From Mollicutes bacterium (GTDB lineage: Bacteria > Bacillota_I > Bacilli_A > RF39 > UBA660): 10,842 bases of DNA. A program made the position numbers and the translations under genes. Shown one piece after another: positions 1-7,920 of the stretch. Where the stretch lies: assembly GCA_012510695.1 (NCBI GenBank), contig JAAZHN010000009.1, forward strand, positions 1 to 10,842. Reading direction: 5' to 3'. How positions within the stretch are numbered: position 1 is the stretch's first letter; each line of letters starts with the position of its first letter. The notes beneath the pieces were generated by a model. That model did not search any database, was not told the origin of the DNA, and was given only the letters and a program-made list of their open reading frames with translations.

Positions 1-1
1 A

Positions 2-31
2 TATAATATTTATAAGATAAAAAGGAGAGAT
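2..31 (+). promoter_or_regulatory. Partial promoter (-10) and ribosome binding site of the surface-protein gene
   Basis: A perfect -10 hexamer TATAAT lies at 2-7. Its -35 box would fall outside the window, so the promoter is incomplete here. A strong Shine-Dalgarno sequence, AAGGAGAGAT, lies at about 22-31, roughly 6 bases before the ATG at 38, and fixes that start. The AT-rich background makes TATAAT-like strings common, so the promoter call is tentative; the ribosome binding site is clear. Confidence 0.45.
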
Positions 32-37
32 AAACAA

Positions 38-1471
38 ATGAAAAAAATAACCTTGTTTCTATTTGGCTTATTATTAGTCTTAATGCCATTTCAAGTAGAA
101 GCAAAGAATGCTTTAAAATTAAATAATAATCTAACTATAAATGCAGGAGAGGACGCTAAGTTTACTTTAGGAATAGATATTGATAATACTGTTGGTAATA
201 ACTTAGATAAAATAACATTTGAAGTTGAAGTAACCGGTGGTAAAACCGACAACTTTTATCATGTAGTAGGAAATGTCTTACAAACATGGAAGGTAACAAA
301 AACTAATAACAATATTGAAATTAAAAGATATGACTCTAGTGAAAATATCAATTCTGGAGATAACTTATTAGAGATAGTCATTCCAGTAAAAAGTGATAGT
401 CCTGAAGGTGAGATAAATGTTTTATTAAAAAATATTGTCTTTACTGTTAAAGAAACACCTGTAGTTACACCACCAACAAGTAGTGATGAACCATCAAGTT
501 CTGAAGCACCAGAACCAACATACACTCAAATAGAAATTGATGATGTTGCAAGAAAAATTACTGTTAATCGTAAAGTTTTATCCGAAATTGCTTCTTTAGA
601 ATCACTTACAATCTCAATTGGGGAATTAAATCCAGCATTCAACTCTAGTATAAAAGAATATGAAGTAGTAGTAAAAGATACAATTAATAAAGTTACAGTT
701 GAAGCAGTCTGTAAAGATAATTGTTCCTCAATCAATGGAAATACTGATCAAACATTCAAAAAAACTTATACACTGGCTAAGGGTGAAAATGATCCAATCT
801 CAGTTAAAGTTATTTCTCAAAATACTTTAAACTCTGAAGAATATAAAATAAACTTTTATCGAGGTGAATTACTTGAAGAAAGAGCTGATCTTAAATCACT
901 AACGATTACTGGAATTGAATTAGATCCTGAATTTAAACCAAATAGTTATAATTACTATATTCGTTCTCCTTATGAACTTGAAAGTTTAGATATTAAATAT
1001 GAATTATTTGACAATAATTCTGAAGTAACTATTGAAGGTAACGAAAAATTAGAAGTTGGTAAAGAAAGTAAAATAATAATTAAAATTGTTTCTGCAGATA
1101 CTAAAATAGAGAAAACTTATAATATTTATGTAACAAGAGAAGAAGATACCTCATCAAGTAAAATGATTATTTCTGATGGGGAAACCGATAAAGATGAAAA
1201 AGAATCAACACCTAAGAAAAGTAATAAATTATTGTTAATTATAATAATTATAATCCTCGCTTTATTAGTAATAGCTGGCTCATTCTTCTTCTTATTTAAA
1301 AATAAGAAAAAAAATGGTAAAAGTAAAAATGATAAAGACCAAGATAATCATGGAGTAGCAATTAGTCATGAAGATGATGAGGAATTACTTGAATATACAA
1401 AAGAATTTACAGAATTTCCAAATAATTTAAATGATCAAATTAGAAAAGATAATGATTATGATAAACTATAA
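38..1471 (+). CDS. Exported single-span membrane protein with cohesin-like and two cadherin-like beta-sandwich domains
   Basis: The 477-residue protein starts with a signal peptide (Lys-Lys, a hydrophobic core at about 5-18, likely cleavage after VEA at 20-22). Residues about 25-138 are beta-rich and resemble a cohesin/carbohydrate-binding-like module. A Pro/Ser/Glu-rich linker follows at about 140-162. Two related modules at about 186-275 and 283-366 each begin with L(E/K)SLTI...(L)(N/D)P.F and a Y-x-Y/EY segment, the pattern of the bacterial cadherin-like beta-sandwich family (PF12733 type). Cys225 and Cys229 are close together in the first module and could form an extracellular disulphide. 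A strongly hydrophobic span at about 397-420 (Ile-rich, then Phe-rich) precedes Lys-rich residues and an acidic cytoplasmic tail of about 50 residues. The topology is therefore extracellular N-terminus and cytoplasmic C-terminus. Adhesion or glycan or protein binding at the cell surface is inference; the ligand is unknown. It has its own terminator and is separate from the heat-shock operon. Confidence 0.85.
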   Translation: MKKITLFLFGLLLVLMPFQVEAKNALKLNNNLTINAGEDAKFTLGIDIDNTVGNNLDKITFEVEVTGGKTDNFYHVVGNVLQTWKVTKTNNNIEIKRYDSSENINSGDNLLEIVIPVKSDSPEGEINVLLKNIVFTVKETPVVTPPTSSDEPSSSEAPEPTYTQIEIDDVARKITVNRKVLSEIASLESLTISIGELNPAFNSSIKEYEVVVKDTINKVTVEAVCKDNCSSINGNTDQTFKKTYTLAKGENDPISVKVISQNTLNSEEYKINFYRGELLEERADLKSLTITGIELDPEFKPNSYNYYIRSPYELESLDIKYELFDNNSEVTIEGNEKLEVGKESKIIIKIVSADTKIEKTYNIYVTREEDTSSSKMIISDGETDKDEKESTPKKSNKLLLIIIIIILALLVIAGSFFFLFKNKKKNGKSKNDKDQDNHGVAISHEDDEELLEYTKEFTEFPNNLNDQIRKDNDYDKL

Positions 1472-1495
1472 GCCTTTTAAATAAAGGCTTTTTTA
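1470..1495 (+). terminator. Rho-independent terminator overlapping the stop codon of the surface-protein gene
   Basis: A perfect 8-bp stem, AAGCCTTT (1470-1477) with AAAGGCTT (1483-1490), has a 5-base loop TAAAT and runs into a T tract at 1489-1494. The left arm begins within the TAA stop codon. It separates the upstream gene from the hrcA promoter. Confidence 0.85.
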
Positions 1496-1509
1496 ATGTT
1501 TTAAAATAA

Positions 1510-1537
1510 TTAGCAATTAAGGGTTGACAAGTGCTAA
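1510..1537. promoter_or_regulatory. Degenerate CIRCE-like operator overlapping the -35 box
   Basis: TTAGCAATT (1510-1518) and AAGTGCTAA (1529-1537) form an inverted repeat matching at 8 of 9 positions. They resemble the HrcA operator CIRCE (TTAGCACTC-N9-GAGTGCTAA), but the spacer is 10 bases rather than 9. The site covers the TTGACA -35 hexamer at 1524-1529, so HrcA bound here would block RNA polymerase. The off-by-one spacer could weaken binding. I infer a secondary operator. Confidence 0.6.
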
Positions 1538-1552
1538 TAGAAGCCCTATAAT
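1524..1552 (+). promoter_or_regulatory. Consensus sigma-A promoter of the hrcA operon
   Basis: The -35 box is TTGACA (1524-1529) and the -10 box is TATAAT (1547-1552), separated by exactly 17 bases. Both hexamers match the vegetative consensus perfectly. The predicted start of transcription is about 1559, inside the downstream CIRCE element. A maximally strong promoter held down by a repressor is the typical class I heat-shock logic of Firmicutes. Confidence 0.92.
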
Positions 1553-1556
1553 TAAT

Positions 1557-1583
1557 TTAGCACTTAAATTAAACGTGTGCTAA
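1557..1583. promoter_or_regulatory. CIRCE operator (HrcA binding site)
   Basis: TTAGCACTT (1557-1565), a 9-base spacer and GTGTGCTAA (1575-1583) give the canonical 27-bp CIRCE architecture; seven outer positions of each arm pair perfectly. It lies at the predicted transcription start and ends 2 bases before the hrcA ribosome binding site (AGAGGTGAT, 1585-1593). Transcripts starting near 1559 would carry an AGCAC/GTGCT hairpin at their 5' end, just upstream of that site. Confidence 0.93.
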
Positions 1584-1596
1584 AAGAGGTGATTTA

Positions 1597-2592
1597 ATGT
1601 TAAGTAGACAAGATGAATTATTAAAAGAAATCGTCGAAACTTATATTAAAGATGTTAAACCTGTTGGTTCTAAATCTCTATGTGAAAAGCTTAAATGTTC
1701 AAGTGCAACAATTCGTAATGAGATGGTGATTTTAGAAGATGCAGGTTTAATTGAGAAAACTCACTCATCAAGTGGCAGAATTCCATCTGAAGCAGGGTAT
1801 CGTTATTATGTAGAAAACTTAATGAAACCAAAAGAGTTATCAGGAGATGATATTTTAAAACTCCAAGCACTATTTAGAAATAATGAATTAGTCTTAAGTG
1901 ATACGATTACTAAATGTATGGAAATCATCTCAGAAATGACTAATTATACTTCTGTAGTATTAGGTAAGGCATCAAAAGATAACACTTTAAAACAAGTTAA
2001 TATTATTCCACTAGGAGATGAAAAAGTTGTAACTGTTTTAGTAACAGATCATGGAATAGTTCATAATAAACAAATGATTATTCCAAGTAATATCAATTTA
2101 GATGAACTTGTAAGAACCAGTGAAATAATTAATAAGATGTTAGTTGGAACTCCAATTGATGAAATTAATTCCAGATTAGAATTTGAAATTAAACCTGAAA
2201 TTGCTAAAGTTATTAAAAAATATGATGAAGTAACGAAATTCTTTCATCAAACATTTAGTGATTTTACAGTTTCTAATAGTAATGTTTTCTTTAGTGGTAA
2301 AAACAATATTTTAAAACAACCAGAGTATAATGACCCGAAGAAAATTAAAGAAATAATTTCTAAGTTTGAAGATGAAGAATTAATAAGTAAAATTGAAACT
2401 CATGATAAAGAAATAAATATTTTTATCGGAGAAGAAACTGAGTTTGATCCAGATCTAACTATCATTAAAACTAGTTATAAAGTTAATGATGAAGAAGGAA
2501 CCCTAGCAATCATCGGTCCTAAGAGAATGGAATATGATAAGGTTATTACTTTAATGAATTATATTAAAGAACAAATAGAAGAAAGAAGATGA
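1597..2592 (+). CDS. hrcA: Heat-inducible transcription repressor HrcA
   Basis: HrcA is the dimeric repressor that binds CIRCE and needs GroEL-assisted folding in studied Firmicutes. The 331-residue protein is close to the usual 340. Residues 1-75 form the winged helix-turn-helix: the recognition segment SSATIRNEM is at 35-43, followed by the family-typical wing region SSSGRIPSEAGYRYYV at 57-72. The rest is the GAF-like and dimerisation part. The ATG at 1597 is preceded by AGAGGTGAT at good spacing. It is the first gene of the operon, directly behind two CIRCE-type operators, so it should be autoregulated. It ends in TGA, the only TGA stop in the window. Confidence 0.97.
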   Translation: MLSRQDELLKEIVETYIKDVKPVGSKSLCEKLKCSSATIRNEMVILEDAGLIEKTHSSSGRIPSEAGYRYYVENLMKPKELSGDDILKLQALFRNNELVLSDTITKCMEIISEMTNYTSVVLGKASKDNTLKQVNIIPLGDEKVVTVLVTDHGIVHNKQMIIPSNINLDELVRTSEIINKMLVGTPIDEINSRLEFEIKPEIAKVIKKYDEVTKFFHQTFSDFTVSNSNVFFSGKNNILKQPEYNDPKKIKEIISKFEDEELISKIETHDKEINIFIGEETEFDPDLTIIKTSYKVNDEEGTLAIIGPKRMEYDKVITLMNYIKEQIEERR

Positions 2593-2596
2593 AATA

Positions 2597-3097
2597 ATGA
2601 CTAAGAAAAAAGATGAAGTAAAAAAAGATAATAAGAAAGAAAATAAAGAGTTAATTAAATTAAAAGAAGAATTAGCATCTGAAAAAGAAAAAAGTCTAAG
2701 AATTCAAGCAGAAATGGTCAACATGAGAAGAAGACAAGAAGAAGAGATTGCTAAATTTCGTAAATATGAAGGCGAAGAGTTAATAATTAATATTTTAAAT
2801 ATAGTTGATAACTTTGAGCGGGCAATTGGACTTGATGATACTAACTTAGATGATGAATTAAGTAAATTTCTAAGTGGGTTTAAAATGATTTATGGTAACT
2901 TACTTAGTTATTTAAAAAGTATTGGGGTAGAAGAAATAGAAGCCCTAAATAAACCATTTGATCCTAATTTTATGGAAGCAGTGGTTATGGAAAATATAAT
3001 CGAAGAAGAACAAGGAATTGTTTTAGATATTTTCCAAAAAGGATATAAATATAAAGATAAGGTTATTCGACCAGCAATGGTAAAAGTAAATGAATAA
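2597..3097 (+). CDS. grpE: Nucleotide exchange factor GrpE (DnaK co-chaperone)
   Basis: GrpE releases ADP from DnaK and so resets the Hsp70 cycle in the cytoplasm. The 166-residue protein is slightly short for the family. It has a Lys/Glu-rich, probably disordered N-terminus (1-20), a long coiled-coil helix (about 18-65, including NMRRRQEEEIAKFRKYE), a short helical section with DNFERAI at 71-77, and a C-terminal beta domain (about 117-164). That domain carries the signature PFDPNFMEAV and the closing stretch GYKYKDKVIRPAMVKV at 149-164. The gap to hrcA is 4 bases, and the stretch before its ATG has no good Shine-Dalgarno sequence, so translation is probably coupled to hrcA. Confidence 0.96.
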   Translation: MTKKKDEVKKDNKKENKELIKLKEELASEKEKSLRIQAEMVNMRRRQEEEIAKFRKYEGEELIINILNIVDNFERAIGLDDTNLDDELSKFLSGFKMIYGNLLSYLKSIGVEEIEALNKPFDPNFMEAVVMENIIEEEQGIVLDIFQKGYKYKDKVIRPAMVKVNE

Positions 3098-3115
3098 AAA
3101 AAGGAGAGATGAAAT

Positions 3116-4963
3116 ATGAGTAAAATTATCGGTATCGACCTAGGAACAACAAATAGTTGTGTTTCGGTCTTAGAAGGTGGCGAACCAAAAATAATCGCTA
3201 ATGCTGAGGGAGATAGAACGACACCTTCAGTAGTCGCTATTAAAAAAGACGAAGAAATGGTTGGGATTACTGCTAAAAGACAAGCAATTACGAATCCTAA
3301 CAACACAGTAATGTCAATTAAAAGAAAGATGGGTACTAGTGAAAAAGTCGAAATGGATGGTAAAAAATACACTCCAGAAGAAATTAGTGCCAAAATCTTA
3401 ATGAAATTAAAAACAGATGCAGAAAGCTACCTTGGTAGTAAGGTAACTAAAGCAGTTATTACTGTTCCTGCATACTTTAATGATGCAGAAAGACAAGCAA
3501 CAAAAAATGCTGGAAAAATAGCCGGTCTTGAAGTTGAAAGAATTATCAATGAACCAACCGCCGCAGCTCTAGCTTACGGGTTAGAAAAACAAGATAAACT
3601 ACATACTATTTTAGTTTATGACCTTGGTGGAGGAACATTTGACGTTTCAATTTTAGAACTAGGTGATGGAGTATTTGAAGTTAAATCAACCGCGGGTAAT
3701 AACCGTCTAGGTGGAGATGACTTTGATCAAAGAATAGTTGACTATTTAGTTGATGAATTTAAAAAAGATAATGGAGTAGACCTTTCTAAAGATAAAATGG
3801 CAATGCAAAGACTTAAAGATGAAGCAGAAAAAGCTAAAAAAGACTTAAGTGGTGTAACGACAACAACAATTAGCTTACCATTTATTACTCAAGGTGAAGA
3901 TGGGCCATTACATTTAGAAATAACTTTAACAAGAGCTAAATTTGAAGAATTAAATCATGATCTATTTGATAAAACAATCGATCTTGTTAAAAAAGCAATG
4001 AAAGATGCCAAAATGACTGCTAAAGATATTAATAAAGTTGTCTTAGTTGGTGGTTCAACAAGAATTCCATACATTCAAGAAGTAGTTGAAAAAGAATTAG
4101 GACAAGAACCATATAAAGGAGTTAACCCTGATGAAGTAGTAGCAATGGGTGCGGCTATTCAAGGTGGAGTCTTAAGTGGAGAAGTTGATGATTTAGTATT
4201 ACTAGACGTAACACCATTATCACTTGGTATTGAAACTTTAGGTAATGTTATGACTGTCTTAATTGATCGAAATACAACTATTCCAACAAGTAAATCCCAA
4301 ATATTTAGTACAGCCGTTGATAGTCAACCAGCCGTTGATGTCCATGTCTTACAAGGTGAAAGACCAATGGCGACTGATAATAAAACATTAGGTAGATTTC
4401 AATTAACTAATATCCCACCGGCACCTCGTGGAGTACCACAAATTGAAGTAAAATTTGATATTGATGCGAATGGTATAGTTAATGTAACTGCAAAAGATTT
4501 AGGTACTAATAAAGAACAATCAATTACAATTACAGCAAGTACAAACCTAACTGATGAAGAAATTGATAAGATGATGAAAGAAGCTGAAGCAAATAAAGAA
4601 GCTGATGAAAAGCGTAAAGAAGAAGCAGAACTACGTAATGAAGCTGATCAAATGATCTTTACAACTGAAAAATCAGTTAAAGACTTAGGGGATAAAGTTT
4701 CTGAAGATGAGAAAAAAGAAATAGATGAATTAGTTTCTGATTTAAAGAAATCACTAGAAGGTGAAGACCTTGAAGACATTAAAGCTAAAAAAGATAAACT
4801 TCAAGAAAAAGCTTATGCTCTAGCTGGAAGAGTTTATGAAGAAATGGCTAAAGAAAATCAACCTACTGAAGAAGTAGTGGAAGAAGAAACAGAAGAAAAA
4901 ACAAAAAAAGATAAAAAAGCTAAAAAAGAAAAAGTCGAAGAAGCTGAATACGTAGAAAAGTAA
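3116..4963 (+). CDS. dnaK: Molecular chaperone DnaK (Hsp70)
   Basis: This is a full-length Hsp70 of 615 residues, the size usual for low-GC Gram-positives. The ATPase domain (1-355) has all three family signatures: IGIDLGTTNS at 5-14, VYDLGGGTFDVSIL at 167-180 and VVLVGGSTRIPYIQE at 308-322. The hydrophobic linker DDLVLLDVTP is at 358-367. The substrate-binding beta domain runs to about 475 and is followed by the helical lid. The C-terminal 35 residues are a Lys/Glu-rich tail ending EYVEK, a version of the acidic Hsp70 tail. AAGGAGAG at 3101-3108 sets the ATG at 3116. It acts in the cytoplasm with GrpE and DnaJ encoded in the same operon. The stop codon lies in a 12-bp palindrome (4958-4969), which lacks a loop and T tract and is not a terminator. 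Confidence 0.99.
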   Translation: MSKIIGIDLGTTNSCVSVLEGGEPKIIANAEGDRTTPSVVAIKKDEEMVGITAKRQAITNPNNTVMSIKRKMGTSEKVEMDGKKYTPEEISAKILMKLKTDAESYLGSKVTKAVITVPAYFNDAERQATKNAGKIAGLEVERIINEPTAAALAYGLEKQDKLHTILVYDLGGGTFDVSILELGDGVFEVKSTAGNNRLGGDDFDQRIVDYLVDEFKKDNGVDLSKDKMAMQRLKDEAEKAKKDLSGVTTTTISLPFITQGEDGPLHLEITLTRAKFEELNHDLFDKTIDLVKKAMKDAKMTAKDINKVVLVGGSTRIPYIQEVVEKELGQEPYKGVNPDEVVAMGAAIQGGVLSGEVDDLVLLDVTPLSLGIETLGNVMTVLIDRNTTIPTSKSQIFSTAVDSQPAVDVHVLQGERPMATDNKTLGRFQLTNIPPAPRGVPQIEVKFDIDANGIVNVTAKDLGTNKEQSITITASTNLTDEEIDKMMKEAEANKEADEKRKEEAELRNEADQMIFTTEKSVKDLGDKVSEDEKKEIDELVSDLKKSLEGEDLEDIKAKKDKLQEKAYALAGRVYEEMAKENQPTEEVVEEETEEKTKKDKKAKKEKVEEAEYVEK

Positions 4964-4981
4964 TTACTTAGGAGGATAAAT

Positions 4982-6733
4982 ATGACCAAAATAAAAAACC
5001 AAGAGAAGTGGGATTTGGATAAAATTTATCCTTCTTTCCATGTTTGGAATCAAGAATATGATTACTTAAAAGAAAGAATAGATAAATATAAAATATATAA
5101 AAATAATGTAAAAGATAAATTATTTGAATCATTAACTGAACTAATTGATTTAGAAAGAATAATATCTAAATTATATGTTTATGCCAAAATGAATTATGAT
5201 TTAGATAGTTTAAATGAAGGTAATAATGAACTATTAAATAAGATTAATAATTTATTAGACCTATTTAGTAGTCAAACTAACTTCTTTGAATTAGAAGTTT
5301 TAAAAATAACTGATAAAGATTTAAATGAATTATATAGTAAAGATTCTCAGTTAAATGAATATGAATATTTAATCGAGAAAATAAGAGCTGAGAAAAAACA
5401 CTTTTTATCAGAAAAAGAAGAAAATATTCTTAGTTTATCTAGTTCAATTAGAGATACTAATTCTAAAGTATTTGCTAAATTAAATGATACTGATTGTTAT
5501 TTTGGCATGATTGATAATCAAGAATTAACTCATGGTAATTATAGTAACTTTATTAGACACCATGATCAAAATATACGTAAGAAAGCATTCACTTTATATC
5601 ATGAATATTATCAAAAAATACAAAATGCTTTAAGTGAATGTTTAATAAGTGAAGTAAAAAATAATATATTTATTGCTAATATTCGTAAATATAAAGACCC
5701 TTTAGCAATGTATTTAAATGCTGATAAAGTAGATCCCAAAATCTATACTAACTTAATTAAAAATGTTAAAAAGAATATTCCTTTATTTAATGAATACTTA
5801 AATTTAAAGAAAGATGAACTAGGTTTAAAAAAGTTACATATGTATGATTTATATACTCCTTTAAATCCAAGTTCTACTAAAGAGTATACTTATGAAGAAG
5901 CCAAATATTTAGTCTTAGAATCCCTGAAAGTAATGGGAGATGAATATTATAATATTGCTAAGGGTGGTTTAAATGATCATTGGGTTGATGTTTATCCAAG
6001 TAAAGGTAAAACAAGTGGAGCTTATTCATTTGGCCATTATGAGACTAAACCATATATTTTAATGAATTTTAATAAAACTTTAAATTCAGTTGAAACTTTA
6101 GCTCATGAATTAGGTCATTCAATGCACTCATATTACTCAAGAGAGTATAATCCATATCATTATAGCGATTACTCAATATTTGTTGCTGAAATCGCTTCTA
6201 ATACCCATGAATTACTTTTATTTGATTACTTACTTAAAACAAGTCAGGATAAAAACATGAAAAAAACTATTATTGAAACAATCTTAGAATCATTTAAAGG
6301 TTCAATCTTCAGACAAACTCAGTTTGCTGAATTTGAAAAAGAACTTCATGATAAAGAATTTAATGGAGAAGTATTAACAAATAACAAATTATTAAATATC
6401 TATGCTAAAATTAATGAGGATTATTATGGCAAAGTTGTAGTTCAAGATGAATTAATTAAATATGAAGCATTAAGAATCCCGCACTTTTATAGTAGCTTCT
6501 ATGTTTATAAATATGCGCTTGGTTTAGCTGTAGCCTATGTATTTGCTAGTAGAATAATCAATAAAGAAGATAAGGCAGTAGAAAATTACTTAAATTTCTT
6601 AAAAAGTGGTTCCAAAAAATACCCATTAGAAGTCTTGAAAGATGCAGGAATTGATTTAGTTAATCAAGATATTATAAGTGAAGCCTTAGTTTTATTTAAA
6701 AATTATATTGAAGAATATAAAAAATTAATTTAG
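4982..6733 (+). CDS. pepF: Oligoendopeptidase F, M3-family zinc metallopeptidase
   Basis: The 583-residue protein matches the usual length of PepF-type M3 peptidases (about 560-610), which cleave short peptides in the cytoplasm. The zinc motif HELGH is at 375-379 and continues as SMH, giving the HExxHxxH form typical of M3. The third ligand is probably Glu403 in FVAEIAS. The substrate-pocket segment RIPHFYSSFYVYKYALG, also family-typical, lies towards the C-terminus. No signal peptide is present. AGGAGGATAA just before the ATG is a strong ribosome binding site. It sits 18 bases after dnaK and 16 before dnaJ with no terminator or obvious promoter between, so it should be transcribed from the CIRCE-controlled promoter. 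PepF between dnaK and dnaJ departs from the common Firmicutes order hrcA-grpE-dnaK-dnaJ. Confidence 0.95.
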   Translation: MTKIKNQEKWDLDKIYPSFHVWNQEYDYLKERIDKYKIYKNNVKDKLFESLTELIDLERIISKLYVYAKMNYDLDSLNEGNNELLNKINNLLDLFSSQTNFFELEVLKITDKDLNELYSKDSQLNEYEYLIEKIRAEKKHFLSEKEENILSLSSSIRDTNSKVFAKLNDTDCYFGMIDNQELTHGNYSNFIRHHDQNIRKKAFTLYHEYYQKIQNALSECLISEVKNNIFIANIRKYKDPLAMYLNADKVDPKIYTNLIKNVKKNIPLFNEYLNLKKDELGLKKLHMYDLYTPLNPSSTKEYTYEEAKYLVLESLKVMGDEYYNIAKGGLNDHWVDVYPSKGKTSGAYSFGHYETKPYILMNFNKTLNSVETLAHELGHSMHSYYSREYNPYHYSDYSIFVAEIASNTHELLLFDYLLKTSQDKNMKKTIIETILESFKGSIFRQTQFAEFEKELHDKEFNGEVLTNNKLLNIYAKINEDYYGKVVVQDELIKYEALRIPHFYSSFYVYKYALGLAVAYVFASRIINKEDKAVENYLNFLKSGSKKYPLEVLKDAGIDLVNQDIISEALVLFKNYIEEYKKLI

Positions 6734-6749
6734 AAAGGATGATAAATAT

Positions 6750-7901
6750 ATGGCAAGTAACAAAGATTATTATGAATTACTTGGTGTTTCAAAAAATGCA
6801 ACAGATGATGAATTAAAGTCAGCTTTTCGAAAATTGGCTAAAAAATATCATCCTGATGTTAATAAAGAACCTGGTGCTGATGAAAAATTTAAAGAAATAG
6901 GTGAAGCATACTCGGTCTTATCTGACCCCCAAAAAAGAAGTCAATATGATCAATTTGGTCATGATGCTTATAAACAAGCAGCTTCCCAAGGTGGAGGAGG
7001 TGGCTACTCATACGGTGGCTTTGGTGGTGGTTTCTCTGGTTTTGAAGGAGTTGACCTTGATTCTATTTTAGATGATCTTTTAGGTGGAGCTTTTGGCTTT
7101 GGGGGAAGCAGGAGAAGAAGAAACCCTAATGCGAAAGTTAAAGGTGATGATCACCTTGCAAACATTAATTTAACCTTTGAAGAAGCAGCCTTTGGTGTAG
7201 AAAAAGAAATAGCCTTAGATCTTGAAGAAACATGTGATGAATGTAGTGGAGAAGGTGGATTTGAGAAAAAAACATGCGAGACTTGTGGTGGAGCCGGCCG
7301 AGTTATTTCTGAACAAAGAACAATGTTTGGTGTATTTCAAACCGAAACATCTTGTCCAAACTGTCAAGGTAAAGGCTCAACTTACGCTAAACAATGCTCA
7401 TCATGTCGAGGAAATGGTCGTGTAATTAAAGAAAAAGACTTAATTATTAATGTTCCAGCTGGAGTTGATGAACATACGAGACTAAGACTAAGTGGCAAAG
7501 GTGGAGCTGCGATCAATAATGGACCTAACGGAGATTTATATATCGAATTTAATATTAAACCGCATCCATTATTTACAAGAGATGGCAATGATATTTTCCT
7601 AGAAGTTCCAATTACGATAACTGATGCAATTTTAGGTAACAAAGTCGAAGTTCCAACTATTCATGGAGAAGTTGAAGTCCAAATTAAAGAAGGAACCCAA
7701 AGTGGTGATATCTTAAAATTAAAGGCTAAAGGAATCCATGATGCAAGCGGGAATAAAGGAGATATGTTCTTAACTATTAACGTGGTAATTCCTAAAAAAA
7801 TCGATCGCAAACAAAAGAAAATCATTGAAGAGCTAGCAGATACTTCTTTAGATAATGAGACAGTATTTAATAATTTTAAAAAATATGCAACAAAAAAGTA
7901 G
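6750..7901 (+). CDS. dnaJ: Molecular chaperone DnaJ (type I Hsp40)
   Basis: DnaJ delivers substrates to DnaK and stimulates its ATPase. The 383-residue protein has every type I element. The J domain is at 5-70 with the HPD motif at 34-36. A Gly/Phe-rich region follows (about 81-119) and an Arg run at 121-124. The zinc domain contains four CxxCxGxG repeats, with cysteines at 162/165, 176/179, 202/205 and 216/219 (two zinc centres). The C-terminal substrate-binding domains run to about 350. AAAGGATG precedes the ATG at 6750. It is the last gene of the operon. Its final codons (Lys-Lys-stop) form the left arm of the downstream terminator. Confidence 0.98.
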   Translation: MASNKDYYELLGVSKNATDDELKSAFRKLAKKYHPDVNKEPGADEKFKEIGEAYSVLSDPQKRSQYDQFGHDAYKQAASQGGGGGYSYGGFGGGFSGFEGVDLDSILDDLLGGAFGFGGSRRRRNPNAKVKGDDHLANINLTFEEAAFGVEKEIALDLEETCDECSGEGGFEKKTCETCGGAGRVISEQRTMFGVFQTETSCPNCQGKGSTYAKQCSSCRGNGRVIKEKDLIINVPAGVDEHTRLRLSGKGGAAINNGPNGDLYIEFNIKPHPLFTRDGNDIFLEVPITITDAILGNKVEVPTIHGEVEVQIKEGTQSGDILKLKAKGIHDASGNKGDMFLTINVVIPKKIDRKQKKIIEELADTSLDNETVFNNFKKYATKK

Positions 7902-7920
7902 TTTAACTACTTTTTTTGTT
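7889..7920. terminator. Bidirectional terminator shared by dnaJ and the convergent kinase gene
   Basis: The inverted repeat AAAAAAGTAGT (7892-7902) with ACTACTTTTTT (7906-7916) has a 3-base loop TTA. It gives a stem followed by a T tract when read in either direction (T7 on the plus strand, T6 on the minus strand). The dnaJ stop codon (7899-7901) lies in the left arm. The loop TTA is, on the minus strand, the TAA stop of the kinase gene. Both genes therefore terminate within a single hairpin. Confidence 0.85.

Noticed and set aside
259..735. Two minus-strand open frames (259-525 and 526-735)
   Set aside because: Both are antisense shadows of the surface-protein gene without start signals or recognisable content.
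2908..3393. 161-codon open frame on the minus strand
   Set aside because: It lies antisense to the end of grpE and the start of dnaK, both certain genes, and has no plausible ribosome binding site or domain.
4958..4969. 12-bp perfect palindrome AAGTAATTACTT at the dnaK stop codon, as a terminator or operator
   Set aside because: It has no loop, is AT-rich and has no T tract, and the pepF ribosome binding site follows at once. Probably chance.
7222..7642. Open frames on both strands inside dnaJ
   Set aside because: They overlap the zinc-finger and C-terminal region of a confidently identified DnaJ. The plus-strand Cys/Val-rich frame is just the shifted reading of the CxxCxGxG repeats.
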